64,000 nt of DNA, taken from Cladocopium goreaui. Taxonomy: Eukaryota; Sar; Dinophyceae; Suessiales; Symbiodiniaceae. Numbering within the stretch: the stretch's first letter is position 1; each line of letters opens with the position of its first letter. The stretch lies in contig CAMXCT020004001.1 of assembly GCA_947184155.2 (NCBI GenBank), positions 1,055,063-1,119,062 of the forward strand. Direction: 5' to 3'. The notes beneath the pieces are model-generated. The model ran no database searches, was not told the origin of the DNA, and was given only the letters and a program-made list of their open reading frames with translations. The position numbers and the translations under genes are program-made. Positions 50,404-61,840 of the stretch are shown one piece after another.

Positions 50404-50545
50404 CTCGAGCGGCAGGGGTGTCAGATGCCTTGGAAAAAAAAGCCACGGGACATAGAATGGGAATCTCACGTGGCTAATTATAGTGATTTAATTTAATGGC
50501 ATTTTATAGTGATTTAATGGGATTTTATAGTGATTTTATGGGATA

Positions 50546-50651
50546 TACCCTCTGGTAAACTAAGATAACTATTGAAAATGGCCATAGAAATAGTCGATTT
50601 ACCCACTAAAAATGGTGATGTTCAATAGCTATGTTAAATTACCAGAGGGTA
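50546..50651. mobile_element. TACCCTCTGGTAA-family palindromic element
   Basis: Intact copy; fourth within 1.5 kb. Confidence 0.88.
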
Positions 50652-51186
50652 CCTCTTCTAATCTGACATGGCAATTGAAAATCTGAGAAAATATGAGAAA
50701 ATCAGTAGAGATAGTCATTATATTCAGGATGAAATTTCGGGGGAAGTCCAAGGGATGCCCAGTTTTATAGGTATAATTTGGTTGGGCCCAACTTGGCTTC
50801 TTACAAAAAAATAGGCCCCAACAAAAAAACTAGATAAGAAAACATGGTTATAAAAAGGGTGCCTCTGGAACCAAGCTCTATCATTTTACAGGGGAAATTC
50901 CAACGGGGATGTCATTATATAGGGATATTGCAAATGAGGGAGCGTGCATGACCACGTTTGTTTACCAGCACGTAGCCCCCAGCGAGAAAAACTGCCAACA
51001 AGAAAAACATTTAGCAATGAATTGACCTAAGGCGGAATTAACAGAAGTTTACGGTTTGGATTCTTTAAAAAAGCACCCCCAAAAAAGCAGATCTAGGTAT
51101 GAACAAGTGTGAATTTATGTGTGATTTCTCACACATTTGAGGATTGGAGGTTTCCCAATTCTGTCTTTTTTAGGGACCTGTTTGGA

Positions 51187-51223
51187 GCCATCATCCCATC
51201 ATCCCATCATCCCATCATCCCAT
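51187..51223. repeat. TCCCATCA short tandem repeat
   Basis: Five copies of an 8-bp unit. Confidence 0.85.
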
Positions 51224-51337
51224 CAACAAATGGTCCCAATGATGTGGAACTTCCCTAGTAAACCCCATGGTTTCTAAGGGGCTGTTTGTTTTTTTTTTTT
51301 TAGGGGGCAAAAAGCTAGATGTCACCACCAAAAAAAA

Positions 51338-51660
51338 AGGAGTTTTTGGAAGCAAATGCTGGTGATTTTCAGCAACAAACCTGAGCATGTGGAAACACCA
51401 ATGGTGGAGGTCATAGCCTTCTGTCCATTGGATCTACTGCTTGAGGATATTGCAGATTCGCCTGTGTAGCATAAGCATATCACTCGGATCATACAGTAGA
51501 ATCATACTTCCCAAAGAACCGCAACCATACCTTAAGCAACACATCTCACTATCCCCGGCACCAACATAGCAAGAAAATCGCGGCGATTCACCTGTTTTTC
51601 ACTACGGGGCTATACTGGAAACCCCTACAATCGAATGACCATCCTTTTCCCCAGCAAAAT
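51338..51660 (+). repeat. Dispersed repeat copy 2 with coding-like frame
   Basis: Second copy of the 13.7-kb repeat. Positions 51356-51469 read MLVIFSNKPEHVETPMVEV then IAFCPLDLL and a stop. Similarity continues downstream, for example the GCAAGAAAATCGCGGCGATTC block near 51569. Confidence 0.6.
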
Positions 51661-51706
51661 TGCCCTCCCAACTGCTCCCAACTATCAAATCTATCAACCC
51701 CTCACT

Positions 51707-51781
51707 GCCCTGCTTCCCTCAAACAATCTCTGTCGCGCTGCGACTCCGCAGTAGGAAACCGCAAAGCTTCTGTGGCAGCAC
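51707..51781 (-). CDS. Candidate exon
   Basis: Acceptor TTGAG|G followed by AATEALRFPTAESQRD then RDCLREAGQ and TGA. Charged composition similar to the microexon coiled-coil gene downstream. The donor is unclear. Confidence 0.35.
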
Positions 51782-52465
51782 CTCAATTGGTGATGCTGGG
51801 AACATGAGAATTCCATGGTGTTTGTATGTATGATAATATATTTTATTATATTCATTGTATATATATATATTATATTGGATCTAATGGGATTTAGAGGGAT
51901 TTCAAGGGATTTCAAGGGATTTCAAGGATTTGCTGGGGTAAAGTAGATTTAATGGGATTTTGATGGTGATCAACATGGGATTAACTTGATTTAATGGGAG
52001 TTAAATGGGATTTCATGGGATTAACATGGATTAAATTGATTTAATGGGATTAACATGGGAGTAACTATATTTCATGGGAGTCTATTGATGATTAACATGG
52101 AAACACGTTGATTTAATGGGAGTTCAATGGGATTTCATGGGATTAGCATGGATCAAGTTGACTTCATGGGAATTTCTCGGGTTCTTATTGGGTTTTTCAT
52201 AGGACTATTAATTGGATTTCATCAGCCAAAATAGGATCTGATCAGATGACAATGGTTGTCAGGTCTTGTCCAAAAAATGGGGTATATCCTAAAGGTCTCA
52301 CCAACATCTACCAAGTTCGATGTGAAACTTCAGGTGCCCTTCAGGTTGCCCTTAGTTTGGGACAAACCCGAATTTGTGTGCCAGAGGGTTTAATGTTGTA
52401 GGCCATTGGCTTCAAAAACAATTACTTTACTTCGTGTGATCCCCACCATGACATTTATACATGTT

Positions 52466-53300
52466 CTTACTGGCACATCTTCTGGCATTCTATCTGACAT
52501 ATCTTCTGACATTCTGTTTGGCATTCTATCTGGCATATCTTCTGGCATATCTTCTGGCATTCTATCTGACATATCTTCTGACATTCTATTTGGGCATTCT
52601 ATCTGGCATATCTTCTGGCATATCTTCTGGCATTCTATCTGACATATCTTCTGACATTCTATTTGGCATTCTATCTGACATATCTTCTGGCATTCTATCT
52701 GGCATATCTTCTGGCATTCTATCTGACATATCTTCTGGCATATCTATCTGGCATATCTTCTGGCATATTTTCTGGCATTCTATCTGGCAAATCTTCTGGC
52801 ATTCAATCTGCCATTCTATCTGGCATATCTTCTGGCATATATTCTGACATATCTTCTGGCATTCTATCTGGCATTCTATCTGGCATTCTATCTGGCATAT
52901 CTTCTGGAATATCTTCTGGCATATCTATCTGGCATATCTTCTGGCATATTTTCTGGCATTCTATCTGGCAAATCTTCTGGCATTCTATCTGGCATATCTT
53001 CTGGCATTCTATCTGACATATCTTCTGACATTCTATTTGGCATTCTATCTGGCATATCTTCTGGCATATGATCTGGCATATCTTCTGGCATATCTTCTGG
53101 CATTCTATCTGGCAAATCTTCTGTCATTCTATCTGGCATATCTTCTGGCATTCTATCTGACATATCTTCTGGCATTCTATCTGGCATATCTTCTGGCATA
53201 TATTCTGACATATCTTCTGGCATTCTATTTGGCATTCTATCTGGCATATCTTCTGGCATATCTTCTGACATTCTTTCTGACATTCTTTCTAACTTTCTTC
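52466..53300. repeat. 12-bp minisatellite encoding a tetrapeptide repeat
   Basis: About 70 units close to TTCTGGCATATC. On the minus strand they read as repeats of MPED, MPDR and MSDR; one block (53319-52888) is open for 143 codons, and another (52584-52390) is open to its left. The frames differ between blocks because of indels. On the plus strand the same array reads as hydrophobic SGILSGIS-type repeats. Coding status unknown; no splice sites bound it clearly. Confidence 0.85.
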
Positions 53301-53327
53301 TGCGCATTCTTTGTCCCATATCTTCCT

Positions 53328-53547
53328 ACATGAGGTCCGGCAGGGAACACTTGGCATGGATACCCGCGGTTGAGGTCCGGCAGGGAACACTTGGCATGGA
53401 TACTCGCAGATGAGGTCCGGCAGGGAACACTGGGCGTGGCTGGTCGTGGTTGAGGTCCTGCACTGGGCGTGGCTGGTCGTGGTTGAGGTCCGGCAGGGAA
53501 CACTGGGCGTGGATGGTCGTGCTTGAGGTCCGGCAGAGAACACTGTG
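53328..53547. repeat. 40-bp minisatellite
   Basis: Five to six units beginning TGAGGTCCGGCAGGGAACAC. Directly continues from the 12-bp array and into the GAC/GAG array. Confidence 0.85.
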
Positions 53548-53559
53548 GATCGCGGGTCG

Positions 53560-53690
53560 CAGTTGGACGAGGACGACGAGGACGACGAGGACGACGAGGA
53601 CGACAAGGACGACAAGGATGACAAGGAGGACGAGGAGGACGAGGAGGAGGAGGAGGAGGAGAAGGAGAAGGAGGAGGAGGAGGAGGCAAC
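53560..53690. repeat. GACGAG / GGA microsatellite
   Basis: GACGAG grading to GACAAG and then GGAGGA. Reads as Asp/Glu runs on plus and Pro/Arg runs on minus. Confidence 0.88.
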
Positions 53691-54289
53691 TGACATAAAA
53701 TCTAACAACCCTCACCTGGCAGGTGGGGAAAAACAAACACCAATTTGATTTTTTCCAAACGCACGGCATCACAGTTCAATAGTTTCGGGATCTTGAACTA
53801 GCATCACTTGGTGTGGGTCTTGCGGAAGATAGGTTGCGGCGAATCAACTGGGATTCCTACAGCCAAAATATGTGCTGAGCAACCAAATGCCATGATAACT
53901 TCCTACTTCCAAGTGGAATTCTAACCCCAATCATCCCCAACCGGTAGGTTGATGGCAGGCAGGGTTTACCAGATTGTGCAATTATCGGTTTTCATCATAG
54001 ACCATACCAATGGCCATTTCATCTCTCTCTCTCTCTATATGCATATATACATATATAATAACCCATCTTTAAGAGCCGTTTCAGGGGATATGCCCCCAAG
54101 TTTTATGGCTTTATAATGCTTTACATGAGGGGTCAAAACCTATGAAATTACCATATTGTTACCATATTTTCGGGAATCGCCATCCAGCCAGCTATGACTT
54201 AGGGTATCGAACCCCCGGGCTGCCACACTGGTGAGTCGACCATGCCTCAGATTGGCCAAAGATTCTTCACGAAAATTGAGGAAAACGAT

Positions 54290-54900
54290 GATCTTTGAGT
54301 TTTGATGATGTTATGTGTTGATGATTTTTTGATGGTTGTTGATGATTGTTGATGAATGTTGATGATCTTTGATGAATGTGTGATATTTGTTTGATGATTT
54401 TTGATGATTTTTTTGATATGTGTTGATGTTTGTTTGATTGTTTGATGATTGTTGATGAATTTGTGATATTTGTTTGATGAATTTGTGATATTTGTTTGAT
54501 GTTTTTTGATGATTTTTTGATATGTGTTGATGTTTTTTATAATTGTTGATGATTCTTAAAGATCTTTGATGAATGTGTGATATTTGGTTGATGATGTTTG
54601 ATGATTTTTTGATATGTGTTGATGTTTGTTTGATGATTGTTTGATGATTGTTGATGAATGTTGTTGATGTTTGATGAATTTGTGATATTTGTTTGATGAT
54701 TTTTGATGAGTTTTTGATATGTGTTGATGTTTTTTGATAATTGTTGATGAATGTTGATGATGTTTGATGAATTTTGATAATGATTGATTATTGTTGATGA
54801 ATGTTGATGATTTTTGATAATTGTGAATTGTGGTTGATTTTCGATGACTTTTCATGATTGTTGATGACTTTTGATGATTTTTGATGATTGTTGATAACTG
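54290..54900. repeat. TTGATGATT-type degenerate minisatellite
   Basis: About 600 bp of TGATGATTGTT/TTTGATGAAT units of 11-15 bp, no stable frame. Confidence 0.85.
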
Positions 54901-55650
54901 TGTGTATGGTTAATAACCATACTTTCCAGCACATGTTCCCTCTACACCTAATAACATAAAATGGGTATGACTAGTGGTAAATCTATGGGTCAAAACGTGG
55001 GTATCCCAAGAAATTGACGGTTCAGATTCAGATTCCCAAACATCTGCGGGTCTTGTCTATCTTGACCCATCTTCCTCGCAGCAGTGGAGTAAGTTGCCCA
55101 AAAAAAAACATAACATCCCATAAGAATAGTCAGACTACACAACAGCCACCATGTTGAAACCACAAATTGATGTCACTTGACTTTTCGACTTTTCTGATGT
55201 AGCTATATATGTGTAGCCTCCCCTTCGAGGGCCCCCAACGAGCTTGGTTTGGAGGCACCGGTGGGAAGCCGTACCTGACGATGGCTGCGACCTCTGACCT
55301 GTTACGCGAGTAAACCTTGGGGATCCTTTCAGCAATGTCATGAAATATCTATGGGAAAGATTTACTCTCCCCAATTAGAACTTCGACCCTGAAAATAGCT
55401 TTTTTTAGTTGAAACCTGGTGGAAACTAACCTTCCGACCCCCTATTTGGCAGGGTCTAAATGAGTTAATTTACTGGCAGTTAATCCAATTAAATCCCCCC
55501 AAACGAAATCTGACGTTGAGATTGTTTGATGGATCTATAAATTGACGTCCTATGAATGATGGACAAAAGTCATGTTCAACTGGAAGGAGATTAATCAAAA
55601 ATGATTCCATGTAAACGACATGGCAACATGTTCAACCCCAACCTGGAATT

Positions 55651-55798
55651 TACCATCTGGTAAACTAACATAGCTATGGAAAATCACAAGCTATGGAAAA
55701 TCACAATCTAGGAAATAGGTAGATCGGTAAATCACATATAAATGGGCCATGGCTTCAATAGCAAACTGTAACAAATTACCAGAGAGTAGTTCCGAAAG
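55651..55798. mobile_element. TACCATCTGG-family element with internal duplication
   Basis: Ends TACCATCTGGTAAACTAAC and AAATTACCAGAGAGTA; AGCTATGGAAAATCACAA is repeated inside. Confidence 0.75.
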
Positions 55799-55817
55799 AG
55801 TCAACATTTCCCATCCC

Positions 55818-55888
55818 TCCAGGCGGTCACGGGCGGCGCCAGCTTGTAGGGTGCCCCACCCGGTGGCGCGCGGCGAACCGAGGAGGCC
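55818..55888 (-). CDS. Candidate exon, frame uncertain
   Basis: GC-rich island after acceptor CTCAG|G. Two good frames exist, one with SVRRAPPGGAPYKLAPP and one with TLQAGAARDRLEGWEM. The island is real; the frame is undecided. Confidence 0.35.
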
Positions 55889-56099
55889 CTGAGGAGGTTC
55901 GGAATGAACCCCTCAAAAAGATGGAACATCGCCATTCGCAATAGGTTTTAATGGGCACATCATAGGAACATGTTGGGAAACTATGGGGAAAATCACTATA
56001 AATGGGGTTTTAACCATCTATACATTACTATACATGGACAATTTTCCATCGCAAACGGTTAAATTACCAGAGGGCAACCCTCAAAAAGATGGTGCAACC

Positions 56100-58669
56100 A
56101 TTAAACAATTGGGATAGAATGGAGATAAAATGGAGAGAAAATGGGGATAAAATGGGAATCTTCTAGACCAATCACCAAAAAGTATTAATAAGTAATCAAC
56201 AACCAGCCGGGGTGTCTCAGCCACTACTCAAGTGCCTTGGATCAATTTTGCATTCTAAGAATATCAAGTATATGATAGGTATTATCATTTTAATTAGCGA
56301 ATGAACATATTATGCACATGCTAGTCCCAATATTATCATAGTTATTCCATGTTATTCCCCGATTATTACTACAGTAATATAAGAAATCTGATATTGGATG
56401 ATATTGGTGCGACGACTTGTTCCAAGTTTCTATGTCGCAACCCCCAAAAAAAATCACCCCACCATCAACCGCCTACTGATCTCTGAAGGAGCAGGGGTCG
56501 ATTTCCCCGCCTGGCTGGAATCACAGGAGCAGATCGGAAAATCATGGGAAAAATATGGGAACATCCTAGAAACATGTGGGAAAATCCTCAAACAATATGG
56601 GAAAATCATAGAAACAAAATGGGAAGCTATGCGGAAAAAAAAAACGGTTAAGCCTAGACAATCATTCTTGTTCCGGCAAGCCATGTTCGATTACGGCTAC
56701 GGGTAAAACAATGCCATAAACCATCCCTCAGTCATCACCATTTTCTTTAGGTGGTATAAACTAGTCCCAGTCATGGGTGATTTATCATATATTGTTTTAC
56801 CCACATTAATCATCATTAGTCATCCATTAATCACCATGAACCATTATTTACCATTAAAAAACCACTATTAACTACCGGTCATATTAAACCAACCATATCC
56901 TGCTACAATCCTTCGGAGGGTAAATAACCCCAAACCTTTCCCCTGATTCGATTGCGGCGAGGAGACTCCGTGTTGTCTCATGGATTGTCCTATTGTCATT
57001 TAATTAGAGTTCCACTATTCCAATCTTTGAATGTGTAAATTAGCCAAGATTTTGATTATGATAGTTCTTAGGCAATTCATGATTGGTACGTAATACCTTT
57101 TATTCATTTGTTGGTATACTTTTTTAGGTGTAATTGTTATTCTATCAATATTAGGTAAATTAATGTATTACTTACCCAAACAACACCTATCATTAACACA
57201 CCCATTGGTACACCCATCAAAATTATGATGTTTATAAACCAACATCATATGTATTGATTGGGTGTATTCATTGGTGTATTAATCACCTATCAATAAGTAC
57301 CCAATTGTGAGAAAAAATCATTACCTCTGGCTATCCAATTATCTGGGTAAATTATATTTCACAAACCTGAAATAATGACATTTGGGGATCATTCCCCTAT
57401 ACATTCACCATCATTCCAGTCCAGTGAGGTCGCAATGAGGTCGTTATCACGGCAGTTACAATTTACCAAGAATTATGATAGTTGTATAATATATTATATA
57501 TATATGCATATATCATGTATATATCATACATATAACAATTGGGTACCTATCACTATCACTACATGGTACTTATCACTATTGGGTACCTATGATCACTATA
57601 GATAATCAAGTTCGCTATTGACCAATGTTGTGATATCAATGATAATTCATCTTCACGATTGGTTAATCACCTATTGTGATAGTCAACTATCATAATAGGT
57701 GATTACCCAATCATGGGATCACCAATAGATACACCGAATATCACTGATATCACCTATTGGTTTTCATCACTATCATAGAATTTTTCGGTGAATCAATATG
57801 GAAAAATCAATATTAGTTTTCATACATTCTAATAGATTCATAGCTTGATCACAATTCATTCTTCATCCCGAAGTGATGTTCAACATTCCCTGGAACATTT
57901 ACCACGCCCAATAATGATAATACTGGTATTAACCAATAGTCACATGATATTATTGATCATAGGTTGATCATAGTTTGATCATAGTTTGATCACACTTCAT
58001 TACCAGTGATTATCACAAATATAATCAAGCTATCAAGATTGGTTAATCACATATTGTTTTCCCCTGTTATTAATGGGCTATTCACTATTGGTTCATAGAT
58101 TAATTCAGTATTGACTCGCAAATCATTATTGATTCACAATTCGTTATTGATCCTATTATTGATTCACAACTCATTGAGTTGTAGATTAATTCACCATATT
58201 TTCGTCAACTAATGTTTGATGGTTGGATTCACTAATAACTATTCGTGATTCATCAATAGGTGATTAATCAATCCTGCTTCAACATAATTAATATTAAGGT
58301 TGGTCAATCACCTATAGATCCTATTGTTGATAACTATATTATTCATTCACAATTCATTGTTGAAATCCAATAAGTGATAAACAAAAATAATTGGATAAAT
58401 CCCATCATCACTATTATTGAATATGTGATCAGTAATCTTTAATATTGAATCACTATAATTGATCATCACAAAAACATATATACTATGTTATAATCACCTA
58501 TTGAATCCTATTGTTTAATAATCCCATCCTGCTATTGATCACCAATATGATCACCAATATGATCACCTATTGATCCTATTATTGATTTTATTGTTGATCA
58601 CTAATCACTATCTATAATCACCTTTTTCATCATCTACAAAAAATTCGTAATAATCATCACTAATCACTA
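56100..58669. other. AT-rich stretch without supported genes
   Basis: Contains one inverted-repeat element (56700-56812), a run of GGGAAAAT-like degenerate repeats (56530-56640) and, from 57.0 kb, monotonous TGATCACTATTG-type sequence. No exon island seen. Confidence 0.6.
56700..56812. mobile_element. GGGTAAAACAAT inverted-repeat element
   Basis: Ends GGGTAAAACAAT and ATTGTTTTACCC. A similar element at 37595-37695 has ATGTGGTTAAAACA and TGTTTTAACCACAT ends. Confidence 0.6.
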
Positions 58670-58930
58670 TAATTAATTAGTTATCACCTATAATCACTAT
58701 AATCACTATAATTAATGAGTTATATTTATCTATAATCACTATAATCACTATAATCACTATAATCACTATAATCACTATTATCCATAATCACTATAATCAC
58801 TATAATTAATGAGTTATATTTATCTATAATCACTATAATCACTATAATCACTATAATCACTATAATCACTATTATCCATAATCACTATAATCACTATAAT
58901 CACTATAATTAATTAGTTATAATCTATGTA
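58670..58930. repeat. AATCACTAT tandem array with higher-order unit
   Basis: AATCACTAT units grouped into about 100-bp blocks that each include TTAATGAGTTATATTTATC. Confidence 0.85.
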
Positions 58931-58965
58931 TAATCACTATATATTGGTCGTTGATTCATCCCATC

Positions 58966-59043
58966 CTGCTTCTCCAGGAGCTTCTCCAGGCGACTCCGCC
59001 GCAGGTCCGGCGCCGAGGCGCGGCAGGGCAGGATGGCCGAGAC
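58966..59043 (-). CDS. Candidate exon, basic helical segment
   Basis: Acceptor CCCAG|GTC and GA donor (AAGCAG|GAT) bound 26 codons, VSAILPCRASAP then DLRRSRLEKLLEKQ. This is a GC-rich island in the most AT-rich part of the window. Confidence 0.5.
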
Positions 59044-59983
59044 CTGGGGGTCTCGGTGGAGATTTCCATGGGACTTGTATGGATTTATAGTTGAATAGAG
59101 CTGATTTTTAGGGAAAAAAGGGCATTTATAGCTGATTTATGAGAATTTCATGGGATTTATAGCTGATTTATAGCTGATTTATAGGGATTTCCATGGGATT
59201 TATCACATCTATAGGAAAAGATCCAACACAAATGCTGATTTCCATCATGAAACATGATGGTTGAAGCAAGAAACGTTGGAAAATATCGGGAAACTACTGG
59301 GTGGTCTTCAGGATAGCTCAACCTCCCTGCTTAACCTTCCTTGGCTCCGGCTTCTGTGATTCCAACCACGCCAACTGGGAAACCCAACTTTGTCAGCCAT
59401 GTGCACCGCGGGCACCGTGTGAAGATCGCAATTCAAATGTGCAAAGACATGACACAATGAGTTGATTAACCTATAGGTGATAATTATCCCAGGTTTGGCT
59501 GAAAACTCTGAGTTCCATAATTTTTCTCTGATCGATGCCAAAAGAACATTTCAGATCATTTTGGGACTAAAGTCCCGTGGCGCTCCAGTTTTGAGGTCAA
59601 AGACCGCACGTCTTCGGCTATCAAGGTGAATTATATCATAGCTTTTTGGGATTCCTGCTATTCCTGGATTTTGTTCAGGTGCTGTTCAGCTGTTCCTCCA
59701 ATTTTCAGGGCAACCTGCTGACAGATGCTGGGGGAGCCTGCAGCGAAGGCGAAGGCAGAGTAAATGAGTAAACTACTCCTCCCTCCATATGCCATAGGCC
59801 TCTACCAATGTCTTATATCTACTCATGTCAATGTGTACTAGTCACATACCATACTATACCATACTCTTACATGGAGTACATGATAGATTGCGATATGCAT
59901 GTACAACATTGTACAACATCTCTTTGTTTCAAACCATGCTGAGTTGTATAGTACACTAAAGGATCGACCACTAACACTCTTTC

Positions 59984-60074
59984 CTATGGTGGCTCCGCGT
60001 ACTGATTCACTTCGTTCTCCGGCGGCAGCCATCGCTGTGCCGCATCGGTGGCCAACTCCACGTAGGCCTTGAAC
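59984..60074 (-). CDS. Candidate exon, possibly terminal
   Basis: Acceptor CCGAG|G followed by FKAYVELATDAAQRWLPP and ENEVNQYAEPP, then TAG. Looks like a helical C-terminus. The stop may be genuine, which would put a gene boundary here. Confidence 0.45.
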
Positions 60075-60284
60075 CTCGGGGGAGATTCGGATCTTGGAAT
60101 AGTGATCTATAGCAAGTTAGATCTTGTAGTTAGTACACAATGTATTGGATCTATGGTAAGTTATGAATCTGCAGTTAGATGTGTTGGGGGTATATTTTCT
60201 TGTTATATTATATATTCTACATGCGTGTAATATAGATTCATATAGTACATATCTATAGAATTCTGATGAATTCTGTGTAGATAA

Positions 60285-60343
60285 TGCAAATATCATAGCA
60301 GTCGGAGCTGACCCGCCAGCCGTTGAGGTTGAGCCATCCGATG
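60285..60343 (-). CDS. Candidate exon
   Basis: Acceptor TAAAG|C followed by IGWLNLNGWRVSSDCYD. The amino-acid composition is clearly non-random compared with the AT-rich flanks. The donor is uncertain (GA after TAT, or further on). Confidence 0.4.
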
Positions 60344-60524
60344 CTTTACAGGGTTCCCCCCGAAAACAGAAGAATCTCTCAAAACACTGTAAATATCCCT
60401 GACATGTGCTCATTGGAGTACCATGCATGTACATCATATAATATGTATATACTGTGTATATATATATAGTACATGTATACATACCTGTGTATATGTCAAT
60501 GCATATATATATATAGTATGTATA

Positions 60525-60735
60525 CTGTATACATTATATATATAGTTACATATATATATATACATATTCAAATATATAGTATGTATACTGTATACAATAT
60601 ATATATAGTTACATATATATATATACATATTCAAATAATGGTGTACTGTAATTATTATTTCTATAATGATGTAATCATTATTTCTATAATGATGTAATCA
60701 TTATTTCTATAATGATGTAATTATTGTTTCTATAT
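60525..60735. repeat. Two adjoining tandem arrays
   Basis: A ~65-bp unit containing TATAGTTACATATATATA occurs twice, followed by a 23-bp unit TTATTTCTATAATGATGTAATC about four times. Confidence 0.8.
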
Positions 60736-61036
60736 CATTCAAATCAAAATCATGAACTGTTACACCAGCTCACTGAATCACCAAGGTGCTTTGACATGGC
60801 TTTCTTCTCCCCGGAGAGGCAAGGATGATCCTCAGCCCGTGGCAATTTCAATGGCAAGTTATGGGGATTTTTTTCGGCTTGAACCGAGTGAGGCTTCGTT
60901 TTCCTATGGTAGTGTATATAAGAGATTTCATGCAGTGAACAAGTGGCTGATGGTCACAGTTGATGCTTCCCACAAAGTCTTTCTTGCAAAAAAATAATCA
61001 ATGACCCTCGTATTGAAGTCTCCAAAAACTTTACAA

Positions 61037-61131
61037 CTGGTTGGTGGTTTCAACCCCTCTTAAACATATTAGTCAATGGGAAGGATTATCCCATATATTA
61101 TGGAAAAAAAATGTTCCAAACCACCAACCAG
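61037..61131. mobile_element. CTGGTTGGTGG-family element
   Basis: Ends CTGGTTGGTGG and CCACCAACCAG; ACAA on both flanks. Confidence 0.85.
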
Positions 61132-61220
61132 ACAAGGTTGAACGTGAGTCACTCAATCTGTGTTTTCAAACGGTCAATCCGTCGGAAAACCGGTGAACCC
61201 CTTGCTACCTGCAGACCTTT

Positions 61221-61420
61221 TCAATCAAAAAAGCATCGGCTAAGAGCACTGTTTTTCACGTCGCTCCGTGAGCGAAGCAATCCTTCTCAAGGCCCGCTAC
61301 CAAGCTCCACGCGTGCTCGGTCTAATCAAAAGAGCTTCGGCTAAGAGCACTGTTTTTCACGTCGCTCCGTGAGCGAAGCAATCCTTCTCAAGGCCCGTTA
61401 AGGAAAAAGCTCCACACGTG
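61221..61420. repeat. 100-bp direct duplication
   Basis: Two units share about 60 identical bases, including GGCTAAGAGCACTGTTTTTC and a TCGCTCCGTGAGCGA hairpin. The left side of the secreted-protein gene (its stop codon) falls at the end of the second unit. Confidence 0.8.
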
Positions 61421-61658
61421 GTCTCACAACGTCTAAGCAACATGTTGCATTAGTAGTTGTCACGCACGTCCACTTGCCCTGGCACTCCAAATGAAAGTTT
61501 GCGAAAGCACTGTTGTAGTCAAATGTTGGATTGCTTTCGTCGCAGGTCCAGTTGTGCCATGTCCAGTGCAAGCAGCCATCTGCGATGTTGTTCATGTTGA
61601 AAGAAGCTTCAACGCTCGCAAGGATGAGGCAAGCGAACAAAACGGATCTGAGCGCCAT
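61398..61658 (-). CDS. Small secreted cysteine-rich protein, apparently intronless
   Basis: An 86-residue frame starts with a classical signal peptide: MALRS, then the hydrophobic VLFACLILASV, then E-A before a likely cleavage site ahead of SFNMNN. The mature part has six cysteines (DGCLH, WTCDE, LECQG, WTCVT and the CC pair in NATCCLD), enough for three disulfides. It also has two N-glycosylation sequons (NWT, NAT) and is rich in aromatic residues (HWTWHNW). The frame stays open upstream to 61706, but the ATG at 61658 gives the signal peptide. It ends in TAA exactly where a tandemly duplicated ~100-bp unit begins (61221-61420). I recognise no family. The lack of introns, unlike its neighbours, suggests a retroposed or recently moved gene. 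Confidence 0.6.
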   Translation of the reverse strand: MALRSVLFACLILASVEASFNMNNIADGCLHWTWHNWTCDESNPTFDYNSAFANFHLECQGKWTCVTTTNATCCLDVVRPRVELFP

Positions 61659-61840
61659 GGCTATGTCGACGCTGAGCAAAATAGCGTCCCTGAGTGCTTG
61701 AGGCAAAATCTGTACAAACAGCTACGGACGACCATAAAGATGCTGAAAAATGACAAAAAAATCCAAGCTCATACTGAAAGAGCTAATTTCTGTAGCTTTC
61801 CAACTAAGACTTAGAATGTCAAAAAAATGGCTGGGGGTTT

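Noticed and set aside
52466..53300. Possible CRISPR array because of regular short repeats
   Set aside because: Units are directly contiguous 12-mers without unique spacers, and the host genome is eukaryotic.
56398..56706. 102-codon plus open frame
   Set aside because: Half of it is a degenerate GGGAAAAT-type repeat also found at 40.5 kb in the other orientation; no start or splice support.
60752..60997. 81-codon plus frame with a start codon
   Set aside because: No recognised motif, opposite strand to the block, and no supporting context.
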